A DNA stretch of 64,000 bases, from the NCBI RefSeq assembly GCF_000819725.1, contig NZ_CDDH01000027.1:36151-100150 (forward strand), given 5' to 3'. Positions 63,944 to 64,000 of this stretch are shown here, one piece after another. Position 1 is the first letter of the stretch. Each line of letters begins with the position of its first letter. The notes under the pieces were generated by a model, which was not told the DNA's origin, did not search any database, and saw only the letters and a program-made list of their open reading frames with translations. The stretch comes from Aeromonas australiensis. Lineage in GTDB: Bacteria > Pseudomonadota > Gammaproteobacteria > Enterobacterales > Aeromonadaceae. A program made the translations under genes and the position numbers.

Positions 63944-64000
63944 CATCCCGCCACACCGGCAACAGAAAGGGCAGCCCGCGGGCTCAGACTGCTGACAAAC

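Overview
The window is a chromosomal segment of a gammaproteobacterium, most likely Aeromonas or a close relative. The evidence is moderately high GC (visually about 60%), intact enterobacterial-type ilvGMEDA and pyrBI attenuators, a glnA-(DUF4124)-glnL-glnG order, a Spot 42 gene beside engB, CsrB-type sponge RNAs around yihI and hemN, and an arcACBD cluster with its own ArgR paralogue. I cannot run a search, so the genus is an inference. Nearly every gene has a recognisable family. I see no prophage, insertion sequence, integron or CRISPR array.

Layout. 1-656: 5' part of comM, cut at the window edge. 753-7585: branched-chain amino acid operon (leader ilvL, attenuator, ilvG, M, E, D, a 32-codon duplicated ilvD tail, ilvA). 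7589-12455: membrane and regulatory singletons (HPP protein, TetR regulator, OmpA-like porin, YedE transporter, RarD, a small membrane protein). 12532-18771: a polyamine/beta-alanine catabolic block (aldehyde dehydrogenase and PuuR-like regulator facing aminotransferase, mmsA and a class I amidotransferase), followed by a CysB-type LysR gene and a PfkB-type kinase. 20847-22177: nsrR converging with an isolated napF. 22290-25150: rmuC, then an AT-richer RhuM-family gene, then add. 26230-31187: glnA-DUF4124-glnL-glnG with a sigma-54 promoter and NtrC boxes. 31279-37673: typA, trkH, trkA and rsmB.

37734-45532: def/fmt on the minus strand diverge from a plus-strand housekeeping run (LysM protein, dprA, smg, zinc-finger protein, tsaC, hemF, aroE, DUF1488). 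45598-51508 is rich in non-coding RNA: Spot 42, a possible second small RNA beside it, and two GGA-rich CsrB-family RNAs that point toward each other across yihI, DUF2489 and hemN and share an 18-bp upstream box. 51604-52895: an orphan ParA ATPase paired with a probable ribbon-helix-helix protein, then a 57-residue secreted protein not found by length-limited gene calling. 53643-59087: arginine deiminase pathway arcA, arcC, arcB, arcD and an argR paralogue. 59305-60884: pyrI, pyrB and the pyrL leader with its UTP-sensing attenuator. The window ends with an uncharacterised gene, tRNA-Trp and a chemoreceptor gene behind a textbook FliA (sigma-28) promoter.

Common threads. Nitrogen and carbamoyl phosphate metabolism dominates (glnALG, arc, pyrBI, polyamine/beta-alanine use). 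Regulation by leader transcripts or RNA is unusually dense: two peptide-coupled attenuators, Spot 42 and two CsrA-sequestering RNAs. I found no convincing new defence or mobile system. The best candidates for further work are the paired Csr RNAs with their shared box, the ParA/RHH pair, the RhuM islet, the RNA locus beside Spot 42 and the duplicated ilvD tail.
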